DNA from: Deltaproteobacteria bacterium
Lineage (GTDB): Bacteria > Desulfobacterota > Syntrophobacteria > BM002
Direction: 5' to 3'
Length of the DNA stretch: 34,878 nt
Assembly (NCBI GenBank): GCA_022340905.1
Contig: JAJDNB010000197.1
Location: forward strand, 1 to 34,878
The notes under the pieces were generated by a model that saw only the letters and a list, made by a program, of their open reading frames with translations, searched no databases and was not told the DNA's origin. This document shows positions 1 to 7,700 of the stretch, in pieces; position 1 is the stretch's first letter, and each line of letters opens with the position of its first letter. Position numbers and translations under genes: made by a program.

Positions 1-1
1 G

Positions 2-427
2 GTGGAGGCCACGGTGAGAAGCGGCTCGCTTATCACGGCAAGAATGGCTCTGGATCAGAATCGTCAGGTTTTTGCCGTACCAGGTTCTCTTGGCAGGCCG
101 GTAGTCGAGGGGCCGCACCGCCTGATCAAAGAGGGGGCCAAGTTGGTGGAGAGTGGTGAGGATATAATTGAAGAACTCCTGCCCATGTTGGATCGGAGGT
201 TGCATAGGAACATTGAAAGGCTACCAACTGGCGAGCAACCCGAACTGAATGAAAAGGAGCAACAGCTTTGGGAACTCTTGGGCATGGATCCTTTGCACAT
301 CGACGCAATTGCTAGCGCGGTGGATCTTGCTTTGGCCGAAACAGCGGAACTCCTGTTGCGACTTGAGATCAAAGGATTGGTGAAACAGCTGCCAGGTACA
401 TTTTTTGTAAGAGAATTTTACCCTTAG
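2..427 (+). CDS. dprA: DNA-processing protein DprA, 3' end (5' truncated by window edge)
   Basis: C-terminal 141 residues of DprA (Smf), which binds single-stranded DNA and loads RecA during natural transformation. The first visible residues continue the Rossmann-like core with the signature RSGSLITAR followed by VFAVPGSLGRP, which belongs to the DprA nucleotide-binding fold. The last ~60 residues (from about LNEKEQQLWELL to FFVREF) match the winged-helix domain found at the C-terminus of many DprA proteins. The GTG at position 2 is an internal valine codon, not the start; the true start lies upstream of the window. topA follows on the same strand after a 265-bp repeat-filled gap, an order common in bacteria. 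Family assignment is firm; whether the organism is competent cannot be judged. Confidence 0.93.
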   Translation: MEATVRSGSLITARMALDQNRQVFAVPGSLGRPVVEGPHRLIKEGAKLVESGEDIIEELLPMLDRRLHRNIERLPTGEQPELNEKEQQLWELLGMDPLHIDAIASAVDLALAETAELLLRLEIKGLVKQLPGTFFVREFYP

Positions 428-458
428 GTTTTTGTTGTTATATTAATGGTGAACTAAG

Positions 459-652
459 TAATGGAGTGATGGAGTATTAAATTGAAGTGCCAGGTTTCAG
501 TGTTCCCCGCTGCCGCTTCGCTTCAGGCGGGATTTCCGCTCCGCTCCAACAGGTTTCAGCTCTTGTTTTTTTCTTTCCTGACACCTGAAACCTAGGCCTG
601 ATATTTGGTGCTTGGAATTAGGGATTTTCTAGTACTCTAACACTCCAATGCT
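459..652. repeat. ACTCCA-type inverted word repeat, arms flanking another repeat
   Basis: The left arm at 459-479 contains TAATGGAGTGATGGAGTATTA split into tandem GGAGT words. The right arm at 631-650 carries the complementary words ACTCT and ACACTCCAATG. The GAAACCTG-family repeat (491-594) lies between the arms, so the two families are nested. The same ACTCCA words reappear at 16111-16202. Together with 491-594 this accounts for the whole dprA-topA spacer. No gene is visible here. Confidence 0.6.
491..594 (+). repeat. GAAACCTG-family dispersed repeat, copy 1
   Basis: It begins with CAGGTTTCAGTGTTCCCCGC, continues through CGCTTCGCTTCAGGCGGG and CCGCTCCGCTCCAACAGG, and ends with CTGACACCTGAAACCT. 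The outer words (AGGTTTCAG / CTGAAACCT) are inverted repeats. Similar copies lie at 5960-6058, 18536-18634 (opposite orientation) and 22924-23086, all intergenic. No open reading frame is conserved between copies. Confidence 0.85.
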
Positions 653-692
653 ACAATCGATTTTAGACTAGACAATGCATCGAGGACACTGA

Positions 693-3101
693 ATGGGCAA
701 GTCACTGTTGATCGTTGAATCACCCACCAAGGCGAGAACTCTCAATCGCTACCTCGGAAACCGTTTCGAAATCCGGGCCTCTGTAGGACACATCAAAGAT
801 CTGCCGGAAAATGAACTCGGGATCGATATCAACAATGGATTCGAGCCGGACTACAAGGTGATCAAAGGAAAAGAAAAGGTCATCAAAGATCTTAAGAAGG
901 CGGCGAAGGTCGCTGAAAATATCTACCTGGCACCGGATCCGGATCGAGAAGGAGAGGCAATCGCCTGGCACATAGCAGAGGAACTGCGGTCATCGCAAAA
1001 GGATATTTACCGAGTTCTTTTCAACGAATTGACCAGAAATGCTATCGAAAATTCCTTGAAAAAACCTGGAGAACTCGACCGGCAAAAATTCGAGGCCCAG
1101 TTGGCCAGGAGGCTCTTGGACAGACTGGTTGGCTATCAGATTTCTCCTATTCTTTGGGATAAGCTCCGTCGGGGCCTGAGCGCCGGTCGTGTTCAATCCG
1201 TAGCCCTCCGTCTCATCTGTGAGCGTGAAGCTGAAATACTGGCCTTCGACAGTGAGGAGTATTGGACTATTACCGCATTGTTGGAAGGGGAGGTGAAGCC
1301 ACAATTTGAGGCTCGGTTGTGGCGAAAGGGTGGCGAGAAGATAAAAGTATCCAACCGAGAACAGGCCTCAGAATTGGTGGCCGCCCTGGAGCAGATCAGC
1401 TACCAGGTCGTGAAGGTTGAAAAAAAGAAACGGACACGGTCACCCGCTCCGCCCTTCATCACCAGCACTTTGCAACAAGAGGCGGCTCGCAAGCTGCGGT
1501 ATACAGCTCAGCGGACCATGGCCATCGCCCAACGTCTTTATGAGGGAATCGAGCTTGGTACAGAAGGTGCCGTGGGTCTCATCACTTACATGCGAACGGA
1601 TTCTACCCGGATCGCCAAAGAGGCGGTTGCAGATGGGCGTAACTGGATCCAGAACAATCTGGGCGCGGAATATCTTCCCACAAAGGCCCCCGTATACCCC
1701 AGCCGCAAAGGGACGCAGGATGCCCATGAGGCAATCCGTCCAACCGCAGTTGCCCGGACTCCCGAGGAAATGGCACCCTACCTGAAGAAAGAAGAGTTGG
1801 CACTTTACGAATTGATTTGGAAAAGATTCGTGGCAAGCCAGATGAGTCCGGCTCAATTGGATCAAACGGTCATACAGGTTGCCGCCGGTGAGTTCATTTT
1901 CAGAGCTAGCGGGACTGTGATCCGTTTTCCAGGATTCATGCAGCTTTACATCGAGGGATCTGACAATGGCGACACCGGATTAGAAGAGGGGTTGAAACTT
2001 CCAGATCTGGAAGAGGGCAGTTTGTTGAAATTGATAGAGCTGATACCAAAGCAACACTTCACCCAGCCGCCGCCCAGATTCACCGAGGCCTCACTTATTC
2101 GCGAACTGGAGGAGAAAGGGATCGGAAGGCCGAGCACCTATGCCAGTATCATGGGGGTTATTCAGAAAAAGGAGTATACCAAAAAAGAGAAAGGGCGATT
2201 CATCCCCACCGAGTTAGGTATGCTGGTGAATAACTTGCTGGTGGACAATTTCCCCGAGGTTCTGAACGTTGCTTTTACTGCCCAAATGGAGGCAAAGCTT
2301 GATCAGGTGGAAAGCGGCAGTCAAGGCTGGTTACAGGTGCTTGAAGAGTTCTACCAGCGATTCCATCAGGCGCTGGAACGGGCCCAAACAGAAATGACAG
2401 ACGTTAAAAGAATAGGAGTACCCACTGACATCGACTGTGAGCAATGCGGCAAAAAGATGCACATACGGTGGGGAAAGAATGGGCTGTTTCTTTCCTGTTC
2501 CGGATATCCTAATTGCAAGAATAGCAAAAATTTCGCTAGGGACGATAAGGGGAATATAAAAGCAGCAACTGAAGGTGAAGTGAGGGGGAAGTGTGAGCTT
2601 TGTAATCGGGACATGGTGGAAAAGAGTGGGCGTTTTGGAACCTTCTTGGCCTGCACCGGATACCCTGAGTGTAAAAATACCCGTTCTCTCAAAGAGGATA
2701 AGGGAGAGGGAAAAGATAAAAAAGTTCAATACACCGACGAAATTTGTGAAAAATGCGGCGGACGTTTTGTCGTCCGCAAGAGCCGCTTAGGTATCCCGTT
2801 TCTTGCCTGCGAAAAATATCCCGATTGCAGGAATACTCGGTCAATTGGCACGGGGGTGGCCTGTCCTCAACCGAGCTGTGAGGGAGAACTGGTGGAGAGA
2901 GCATCCAAGAAGGGGAGACGGTTCTATGGTTGCAGTAAGTTTCCCAAGTGTAGATTTGTTTCTTGGTCGAGGCCGGTGGACAAAAAATGTCCTCAGTGCG
3001 GCAATTCTTACATGGTAGTTCGGCAGAGCAAAGGGGAAGAATACCTCGCCTGCCCAGTCAAATCATGCGGGTACAAAGAACAGCAGAAGGCAAGCTCTTG
3101 A
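693..3101 (+). CDS. topA: DNA topoisomerase I (type IA), TopA
   Basis: This 802-residue enzyme relaxes negative supercoils by cutting one strand and passing the other through the break. The TOPRIM domain opens with LLIVESPTKA (acidic Glu9) and continues to DPDREGEAIAWH, where D82, D84 and E86 should hold magnesium. The transesterification tyrosine lies in GLITYMRTDSTRI (Y299). The last third (about residues 575-800) holds five Cys-rich ribbons of the CxxC...CxxxxxC kind (CEQCGKKM, CELCNRDM, CEKCGGRF, CPQPSCEG, CPQCGNSY), the C-terminal DNA-binding region typical of long bacterial TopA. The ATG at 693 has only a weak GAGGAC upstream, but the protein begins exactly at the family start. Full length, no defect seen. 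Confidence 0.98.
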   Translation: MGKSLLIVESPTKARTLNRYLGNRFEIRASVGHIKDLPENELGIDINNGFEPDYKVIKGKEKVIKDLKKAAKVAENIYLAPDPDREGEAIAWHIAEELRSSQKDIYRVLFNELTRNAIENSLKKPGELDRQKFEAQLARRLLDRLVGYQISPILWDKLRRGLSAGRVQSVALRLICEREAEILAFDSEEYWTITALLEGEVKPQFEARLWRKGGEKIKVSNREQASELVAALEQISYQVVKVEKKKRTRSPAPPFITSTLQQEAARKLRYTAQRTMAIAQRLYEGIELGTEGAVGLITYMRTDSTRIAKEAVADGRNWIQNNLGAEYLPTKAPVYPSRKGTQDAHEAIRPTAVARTPEEMAPYLKKEELALYELIWKRFVASQMSPAQLDQTVIQVAAGEFIFRASGTVIRFPGFMQLYIEGSDNGDTGLEEGLKLPDLEEGSLLKLIELIPKQHFTQPPPRFTEASLIRELEEKGIGRPSTYASIMGVIQKKEYTKKEKGRFIPTELGMLVNNLLVDNFPEVLNVAFTAQMEAKLDQVESGSQGWLQVLEEFYQRFHQALERAQTEMTDVKRIGVPTDIDCEQCGKKMHIRWGKNGLFLSCSGYPNCKNSKNFARDDKGNIKAATEGEVRGKCELCNRDMVEKSGRFGTFLACTGYPECKNTRSLKEDKGEGKDKKVQYTDEICEKCGGRFVVRKSRLGIPFLACEKYPDCRNTRSIGTGVACPQPSCEGELVERASKKGRRFYGCSKFPKCRFVSWSRPVDKKCPQCGNSYMVVRQSKGEEYLACPVKSCGYKEQQKASS

Positions 3102-3111
3102 CGTGATTGGG

Positions 3112-3192
3112 TTTCACCACAAAGAACACAAAGAGCACAAAGTGAGGCTAAAATAGGAAAGCTTTCTTTGTGTACTTAGTGACCTTTGTGGT
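3112..3192. repeat. CACAAAG inverted word repeat, copy 1
   Basis: The left half reads CACCACAAAGAACACAAAGA with a further GCACAAAG word; the right half is the complement (CTTTGTG...CCTTTGTGGT). The result is an ~80-bp palindrome built from tandem CACAAAG words, filling the topA-pilD gap. Related copies lie at 7596-7680, 13557-13632 and 22028-22113. As RNA it would fold into a long hairpin, but there is no T-run, so terminator function is unproven. Confidence 0.88.
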
Positions 3193-3206
3193 ATGGGGAC
3201 TAAACT

Positions 3207-3995
3207 ATGGACATAGGTGCTGTGATTCTAGCCTTTTGGGTCTTTGCTGTGGGGGCAGCGGTGGGCAGTTTCCTTAATGTCTGTATAGTGAGACTTCCCA
3301 AGGGACAATCTTTGGTCAAACCCGGTTCACATTGTCCGGTTTGTCAGAAACCTATTCGTTTCTACGACAATATCCCTTTGCTCAGTTACTTGCTTCTCCG
3401 AGGTAAATGCCGCAGGTGTAAGGCGCCCATTGCACCAAGATACTTCCTGGTAGAGGGGCTAAGCGGGCTCAACGGGCTTGCCCTTTTCAGGACCTTCGGC
3501 TTGAGTCCGGAGTTGCCGATCTACTTCATATTTTTTTCCGCTTTGTTGGTGATAATTTTCATAGATCTGGACACCTGGACGATTCCCGACGTCATTACTC
3601 TGCCGGGAATTGTCGCGGGGGTGGCCGCGTCTTTTCTTCTTCCCACCGTTGATATCTGGCAATCTCTCCTCGGTCTTCTGGTAGGAGGAGGTGTACTCTT
3701 TCTGGTAGCCATGGGATACCAATTGCTGAGAAAGCGTGAGGGCATGGGCGGTGGAGACATCAAGCTTTTGGCCATGATCGGTGCTTTTCTGGGACTTCCT
3801 GGAGTAATTTACACTCTATTCGCCAGTTCCGTGGCAGGCTCTTTGGCGGGAGTGCTTTTTATGTTCAGGCACAAATCTGGAGGAGGCACCAAGATTCCCT
3901 TCGGCCCTTTTTTGGCCTTGGGGGCCATGACTTACGTTTTTTGGGGTCCGGCACTGATTCACTGGTATTTATACAGACTGAACGGGCCGGTGTGA
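3207..3995 (+). CDS. pilD: Type IV prepilin peptidase / N-methyltransferase (A24 family)
   Basis: Polytopic inner-membrane aspartic protease of 262 residues that cleaves leader peptides of type IV pilins and type II secretion pseudopilins and usually N-methylates the new end. The N-terminal cytoplasmic loop carries the four-cysteine motif CPVC (C43, C46) ... CRRC (C68, C71) seen in bifunctional family members. The catalytic aspartates are expected in FIDLDTWTIPD (D120-D128) and in GMGGGDIKLL (D184, the GxGD motif). Six to eight hydrophobic segments fill the rest. The ATG at 3207 follows a weak GGGGA. No other pilus gene is nearby. Assignment is firm; which system it serves (pili or secretion) cannot be told here. 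Confidence 0.96.
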   Translation: MDIGAVILAFWVFAVGAAVGSFLNVCIVRLPKGQSLVKPGSHCPVCQKPIRFYDNIPLLSYLLLRGKCRRCKAPIAPRYFLVEGLSGLNGLALFRTFGLSPELPIYFIFFSALLVIIFIDLDTWTIPDVITLPGIVAGVAASFLLPTVDIWQSLLGLLVGGGVLFLVAMGYQLLRKREGMGGGDIKLLAMIGAFLGLPGVIYTLFASSVAGSLAGVLFMFRHKSGGGTKIPFGPFLALGAMTYVFWGPALIHWYLYRLNGPV

Positions 3996-4375
3996 GAGCA
4001 AATTGTGAAATCGAATATTGACTTCACTCTGCAAGAGGTCTTGAGGGCTGGCACCTTCCCTCCGCTTACGCTCGTTCTGCTGTTCTTGCCAGGGGGAGAT
4101 CTAACGGGCCAAAAGTTGTGGCAGCCCGAGCTGTCCGCCTGCGGCGGATGCCAGCCTTAGCCGTGACATGGGGCAGGTTGATCTATTGTGGATGGCCAAG
4201 GCTGGCCACATACGCCGCTTTGGGAAAATTCCAACCCTCAATCGCAATATATGCGCAGTTAAGTGTACCGTCGCTTATGAAATATCCGGCCTAGATTGAT
4301 TTAGGCACTTATCTTGCTTACAAACTTGATTTGACTGCTCGTGGCCAGCAGCCGCTGCGGTCTAGGCCTGTTTCC
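3996..4375. other. 380-bp non-coding gap with a TCCGCC palindrome
   Basis: No credible gene is visible between the prepilin peptidase and rsmE. The stretch holds the 15-bp palindrome TCCGCCTGCGGCGGA at 4134-4148, flanked by TGGCA/TGCCA. The same TCCGCC-NNN-GGCGGA core recurs at 8888-8902 and 15902-15916. A TTGACT lies at 4331, but I could not pair it with a convincing -10 box. Confidence 0.6.
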
Positions 4376-5125
4376 ATGAAACCGCGCCGTTTCTTTGTTG
4401 AAGGTGAACCCTTAAAGCCCGGAGAAAGGCTAGTAGCCGGTAAAAGGGCTCACCACTTGACTCGGGTCCTGCGTTTGGGAGTCGGAGATTCTGTCGTACT
4501 TTTTGACGGTAGTGGCAGAGAGTTCCCCGCAGAGATCTTGGAAGCGGGGCGACAACGTATCCGGTTCAAAGTGAGCTCCGGTAAAAGGATTGACCGGGAG
4601 TCGCCTCTCAACCTGATGCTGGCCCTGGGGCTATCCAAGCCGAGCATCATGGACCTTATTGTTCAGAAGGTCACTGAACTAGGGGTAAACGAGATTGTCC
4701 CGGTCCAAACGGAGAGGGCGCAAGGTTGGTCGGCAGGTACGAAAGACCTCGCCAGAATCAAGAGGTGGGGACGAATAGCTCAAGAGGCGGCAAGACAGAG
4801 CGGGCGTAACGTTGTTCCTCGCATATGGCCGCCCACTGATTATACCTCTCTGCTGAAGCAGACAGACAACCAGGAAGTAAAGCTGTTCTGCTGGGAAGGG
4901 GAAAAAAGGGAAAACTTGAGGCAGGCCCTTAAGGGAAAGAGGAAAGCTCACCAGGCTTGTGTCCTTGTCGGCCCTGAAGGAGGATTTTCCGAAAAGGAGG
5001 CCAAGGAGGCTGCTTCTGCTGGCTTCCAAAGCGTTTCGCTTGGGAGGCGAGTACTGCGGACAGAAACAGCTGTAATTGTGGTAATCGGCCTGATACAGTA
5101 CAAATTTGGCGACCTGGGTCTTTAG
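4376..5125 (+). CDS. rsmE: 16S rRNA (uracil1498-N3)-methyltransferase RsmE
   Basis: SPOUT-class methyltransferase that modifies U1498 of 16S rRNA using S-adenosylmethionine. The N-terminal PUA-like part begins MKPRRFFVEGEPLKPGERL and includes HHLTRVLRLGVGD; the catalytic part shows KPSIMDLIVQKVTELGV, IAQEAARQSGR, the cofactor-loop signature VGPEGGFSEKE and SLGRRVLRTETA, all RsmE hallmarks. I chose the ATG at 4376 (249 residues) because the protein then begins at the family start. The frame is open back to a TTG at 4331, but those 15 residues look non-family. No strong ribosome-binding site is visible for either. It stands alone, 108 bp before the next gene. Confidence 0.95.
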   Translation: MKPRRFFVEGEPLKPGERLVAGKRAHHLTRVLRLGVGDSVVLFDGSGREFPAEILEAGRQRIRFKVSSGKRIDRESPLNLMLALGLSKPSIMDLIVQKVTELGVNEIVPVQTERAQGWSAGTKDLARIKRWGRIAQEAARQSGRNVVPRIWPPTDYTSLLKQTDNQEVKLFCWEGEKRENLRQALKGKRKAHQACVLVGPEGGFSEKEAKEAASAGFQSVSLGRRVLRTETAVIVVIGLIQYKFGDLGL

Positions 5126-5233
5126 ACTTGACCTGAGGTTGGCTTCGGCTATACTGCCTCAAAAAAAGCCACTCCGAATCCACCCAGCCATTGCTTTAGA
5201 GCAAGCTGAGGGCGAGAGATTAAGGAGGATAGC

Positions 5234-5878
5234 ATGAAATGCCCCAAATGTGGTTATGTCAGTTTTGATCATTTGAACAACTGTATGAAATGCAGCAGGG
5301 ACCTATCAGATTGTCGACAAGATCTCAATCTATCGGATTTCAAAGCTGAAGTTCCTTTTCTTCTCGGCAGTTTGGTAGGAGAAATGGAGGGCGGCGGTGC
5401 CCAGCAAGCGCTCAGCCTTACCCAAGAGACTGAGCTGGAGTTGGGTGGTTTGGGAATGAGCGATCTTTCTGGTTCCGGAGGTTCTATCGATATGGGAGAT
5501 ATGGAGAGCCCATCTGCAAAGAGTGGTTCTGACGAGGTGAGCCTTAGCGAGATTGCTCTGGATGACCTGGAAACCATTGAGGCCTCTTCTTTGGGAGATG
5601 CTGGCGGCGAGGAGTTGCAGCTGGATGATCTAGCAGAACTGAGCTCCGAGAGCACCAAAGAAGAGGAAGGATTTTTAGGGCTGGAAATTGAGCCAGATGG
5701 GGAATCCTTGGGCGGTTTAGAGGATGAGATATCTTTGGAACCGGAAGCCCCAGCCGAGGCAGCGCCTGCTGATCCTGGAGCAGCCCTTGAATTGGACCTC
5801 AATGAAGACGATCTTTCTGCTCTTGCAAAAGAGCTTGAGGACCAACTGGTACCAGAGGGCGAAGGGAAGAAGAAGTAA
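5234..5878 (+). CDS. Hypothetical protein: N-terminal zinc ribbon, acidic low-complexity tail
   Basis: 214 residues with a strong ribosome-binding site (AAGGAGG, seven bases before ATG). Residues 1-27 form a small zinc ribbon with two CxxC knuckles (CPKC and CMKC). The remainder is strongly acidic and rich in Leu, Ser, Gly and Glu, with repeated LSxxxLDDLE-like segments (for example SLSEIALDDLE and ELQLDDLAELS), suggesting an extended or disordered region that may dock partners. There is no signal peptide or membrane segment, so it is probably cytoplasmic. I do not recognise a named family; zinc-ribbon proteins with acidic tails are frequent in deltaproteobacterial genomes, but function is unknown. 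The base composition of the tail gives a long serine-rich antisense frame, which is a shadow. Confidence 0.85.
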   Translation: MKCPKCGYVSFDHLNNCMKCSRDLSDCRQDLNLSDFKAEVPFLLGSLVGEMEGGGAQQALSLTQETELELGGLGMSDLSGSGGSIDMGDMESPSAKSGSDEVSLSEIALDDLETIEASSLGDAGGEELQLDDLAELSSESTKEEEGFLGLEIEPDGESLGGLEDEISLEPEAPAEAAPADPGAALELDLNEDDLSALAKELEDQLVPEGEGKKK

Positions 5879-6214
5879 GCCCCCAATTCGTTACACTCGG
5901 GTAAATCTGGTCCCGTCCCCCAAAGCCAGACCTTCTATGGCCCTTGGCAGATTTTACTGAGGCTTCAGTGTTCCCCGCTGCCGCTTCGCTGCAACAGGTT
6001 TCAGCATTTACCCTTAATTTTTCTTTTTCCCGACACCTGAAACCTGACACCTGAAACCGAAAACCTGGCGCCAAAACCATGAGATCTCGTGCCAGGATTT
6101 GGGACTTTATATATTCCCCTGCTCCAGCGGTCTCCCCCATGAGGGAAAGACCTAGAAGCCTCCATTGTGTTCAGCTTTAAGCCAGATCCTTGGCAGCTCC
6201 AACCCTTTTTCCCC
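5879..6214. other. 336-bp non-coding gap before the tRNA promoter
   Basis: No gene is supported. The first part has an imperfect inverted repeat (GTAAATCTG near 5900, CAGATTTTAC near 5950). The middle is copy 2 of the GAAACCTG repeat (5960-6058). The remaining ~150 bp up to the tRNA promoter shows nothing I can identify. Confidence 0.55.
5960..6058 (+). repeat. GAAACCTG-family dispersed repeat, copy 2
   Basis: Same order of words as copy 1: GCTTCAGTGTTCCCCGCTGC, CGCTTCGCT, CAACAGGTTTCAGC, then TTTTTC and CCGACACCTGAAACC. The GCGGGATTTCCGCTCC middle segment is missing, so this copy is internally shortened. The terminal GACACCTGAAACC word is duplicated in tandem. Confidence 0.82.
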
Positions 6215-6243
6215 TTGACAAAAATACGAGTGGATCGTATAAG
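6215..6243 (+). promoter_or_regulatory. Sigma-70 type promoter of the tRNA-Phe gene
   Basis: A perfect -35 box TTGACA (6215-6220) is separated by 17 bp from a -10 box TATAAG (6238-6243). Transcription would start near 6250, about 14 bases before the mature tRNA. It is the clearest promoter in the window. Confidence 0.85.
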
Positions 6244-6263
6244 TCGGAGCGCTTGGCAAACGT

Positions 6264-6339
<76 letters not shown>

Positions 6340-6352
6340 GAATTAATATCTA

Positions 6353-6394
6353 ACCCCCGCCTAGCACATGAGCATAGTTGGTGGGGGTTTTTTA
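6353..6394 (+). terminator. Rho-independent terminator of tRNA-Phe
   Basis: The stem AACCCCCGCC ... GGTGGGGGTT, with about 17 loop bases, is followed by a run of six or more T. It lies 13 bp after the tRNA CCA end and fits a classical intrinsic terminator. Confidence 0.88.
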
Positions 6395-6398
6395 TCTT

Positions 6399-6580
6399 AG
6401 CCCGGACATTTCATGAATCACCTGCTGCGACCATGGATATGACCGTCCTTCCTGGCGTCCTCGGGTGTCGGCTTCTGCAACGTACCGTTCAGGTACGCCT
6501 CGGAACCGACACCCTGCGGTTGCCAGGTGGCACGCTCATCTTCATGGTCTCGCGACAGCAATTCATGAAACATCCGGGCT
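6399..6580. repeat. 182-bp element with terminal inverted repeats, copy 1
   Basis: The left end AGCCCGGACATTTCATGAAT and the right end are inverted repeats with two mismatches in 20. Inside lie two nested stems, GGGTGTCGG (6463-6471) with CCGACACCC (6506-6514), and CGTACC (6481-6486) with GGTACG (6492-6497). Copy 2 (15781-15935) shares the order and most of the sequence. There is no coding potential for a transposase, so if mobile it would be a MITE- or REP-like passenger. Its right end supplies part of the stop codon of the gene at 6579-7082. Confidence 0.85.
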
Positions 6581-7082
6581 ACGGATTCTCGCTTACCTCG
6601 GTGCCACCTTGTTCAAGGGTAAGAGAACTGCCGTAGGTTCGATGCTCTTCGCTTGGTTGGGCAAAAGCCAGAGCACCATAGCTCCTGATTAGCCTCTCCC
6701 CCAAAGCTGCCGCCAAACGCCTGAAAAGCTCAAGGCCGTTGCCAGAATCTCTTTCAAGTACCTTTTTGAGCTGTTTTCCGTCGAATTTCAATATCTTACT
6801 ATCTGCCATGCATTTCGCGGTGGCGGAATAGAGTTCTCGACCCACGAGACTGGACCAACCAAAAGCCTCCCCTGGATGTTCGACTGTATAGACAAGCTGT
6901 CTAATTTGGCCCACTGCCAGCTTAACCCTCCCTTTTAGCAAAATATAGAAGTGCATGGCCTTATCACCTTCAAGGAATAATAGCTCTCCTTCCTTAAAGG
7001 ATTCTTTCACCGCGGTATCATACACTTCTTTTAGAAATTCTTTGCTCAGGCCTCGGAAAAGATCCGTTTGCTGAATAAACAT
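6579..7082 (-). CDS. Single-domain cyclic-nucleotide-binding-like (CNB) protein
   Basis: 167 residues, essentially one CRP-type CNB beta-roll (about residues 5-125: LFRGLSKEFLKEV, EGELLFLEGDKAMHFYILLKGRVKL, PGEAFGWSSLVG). A short helical tail follows, with no helix-turn-helix, so it is unlikely to bind DNA. In the phosphate-binding cassette the usual Arg-Ser/Thr-Ala is replaced by LYSATA, so binding of cAMP or cGMP is doubtful; the domain may sense something else or serve as a protein module. The ATG at 7082 follows AAAGGAG with seven bases spacing. The stop codon TAG is formed at the junction with the inverted-repeat element (6399-6580), and the last ~15 residues are poorly conserved in appearance, so the C-terminus may have been reshaped by that element. 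Confidence 0.85.
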   Translation of the reverse strand: MFIQQTDLFRGLSKEFLKEVYDTAVKESFKEGELLFLEGDKAMHFYILLKGRVKLAVGQIRQLVYTVEHPGEAFGWSSLVGRELYSATAKCMADSKILKFDGKQLKKVLERDSGNGLELFRRLAAALGERLIRSYGALAFAQPSEEHRTYGSSLTLEQGGTEVSENP

Positions 7083-7417
7083 AATCCGCTCCTTTCGCTA
7101 CTATTTGCAGGTCAAAGCGGATCGGCCTCTACCGATTGCATGAAACCACGGCAAGCGATAACTAAGAGCCAAAAAAGGAGCAAGGATTTTTCTAGAAGGC
7201 GATTGATTATACCGAGAGCACGGGACGCGGATGGGGATACATCCAGATGATTATTCTTGCAATCGTATCTACGTATCTATGAGGAGATAGGAGAAGACTG
7301 TATCCGTTACCTGCTGTCTACTTCGAGGCTGGTTATCTATTAAAGAGATCGGCACCAGAAAACGCTTTGAGACTGCTATAAGAGGATTGTAACTCATCAA
7401 GGTCACTAATCATTTTT

Positions 7418-7498
7418 CGCTCCCAGGGGAAAAGCATCATTTCGCCGGGAGCGAGGTAGGCCCATTTTCACGACCATTGGGCAAACCTCCTTTTCTTT
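7418..7498 (+). other. Two strong adjacent hairpins with T-rich end; possible small RNA or terminator
   Basis: Hairpin 1: CGCTCCC (7418-7424) pairs perfectly with GGGAGCG (7447-7453), extended inside by GGGGAAA / TTTCGCC with one mismatch. Hairpin 2: GAGGT (7453-7457) and GCCCA (7460-7464) pair with TGGGC (7478-7482) and ACCTC (7485-7489). The T-rich TTTTCTTT (7491-7498) follows on the + strand. That would suit the end of a + strand transcript, but no + gene lies upstream for over 900 bp and no clear promoter was found. Confidence 0.35.
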
Positions 7499-7595
7499 AG
7501 AGCATATAGTGGTTTTTCTAAGAGCAGGTTAAAGGGGGAGGAGTGGGCTTGTCAACACAAAAACCAGTTTTGTGATAGGAATACTTTTCACCGAG

Positions 7596-7680
7596 TTTCA
7601 CCACAAAGGGCACGAAGATCACAAAGTTTTTTCCTCAATACCAGTGCTATCTTTGTGTACTTTGTGATCTTTGTGGTTGA
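7596..7680. repeat. CACAAAG inverted word repeat, copy 2
   Basis: The left half TTTCACCACAAAGGGCACGA with a further ATCACAAAG word is complementary to the right half CTTTGTGTACTTTGTGATC with TTTGTGGTT. It sits 21 bp past the stop codon of map, where it could form a long hairpin in the 3' untranslated region. Confidence 0.88.
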
Positions 7681-7700
7681 AGACCTGATATCGTTGATAT

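Larger units (their letters stand above)
7083..7700. other. 618-bp non-coding region between the CNB gene and map
   Basis: No convincing gene on either strand; the only frame (7068-7250, +) lacks any family feature. It contains the two-hairpin structure at 7418-7498 and the CACAAAG repeat at 7596-7680 next to the 3' end of map. The first ~300 bp must hold the promoter of the CNB gene, but I could not find a good box pair. Confidence 0.55.

Noticed and set aside
5269..5886. Long serine-rich open frame on the minus strand opposite the zinc-ribbon gene
   Set aside because: It is the antisense image of an acidic, Leu/Glu/Ser-coding gene with a strong ribosome-binding site on the + strand. The minus frame has no family features.
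7068..7250. 60-residue + frame overlapping the start of the CNB gene
   Set aside because: No ribosome-binding site, no family, overlaps the opposite gene start.
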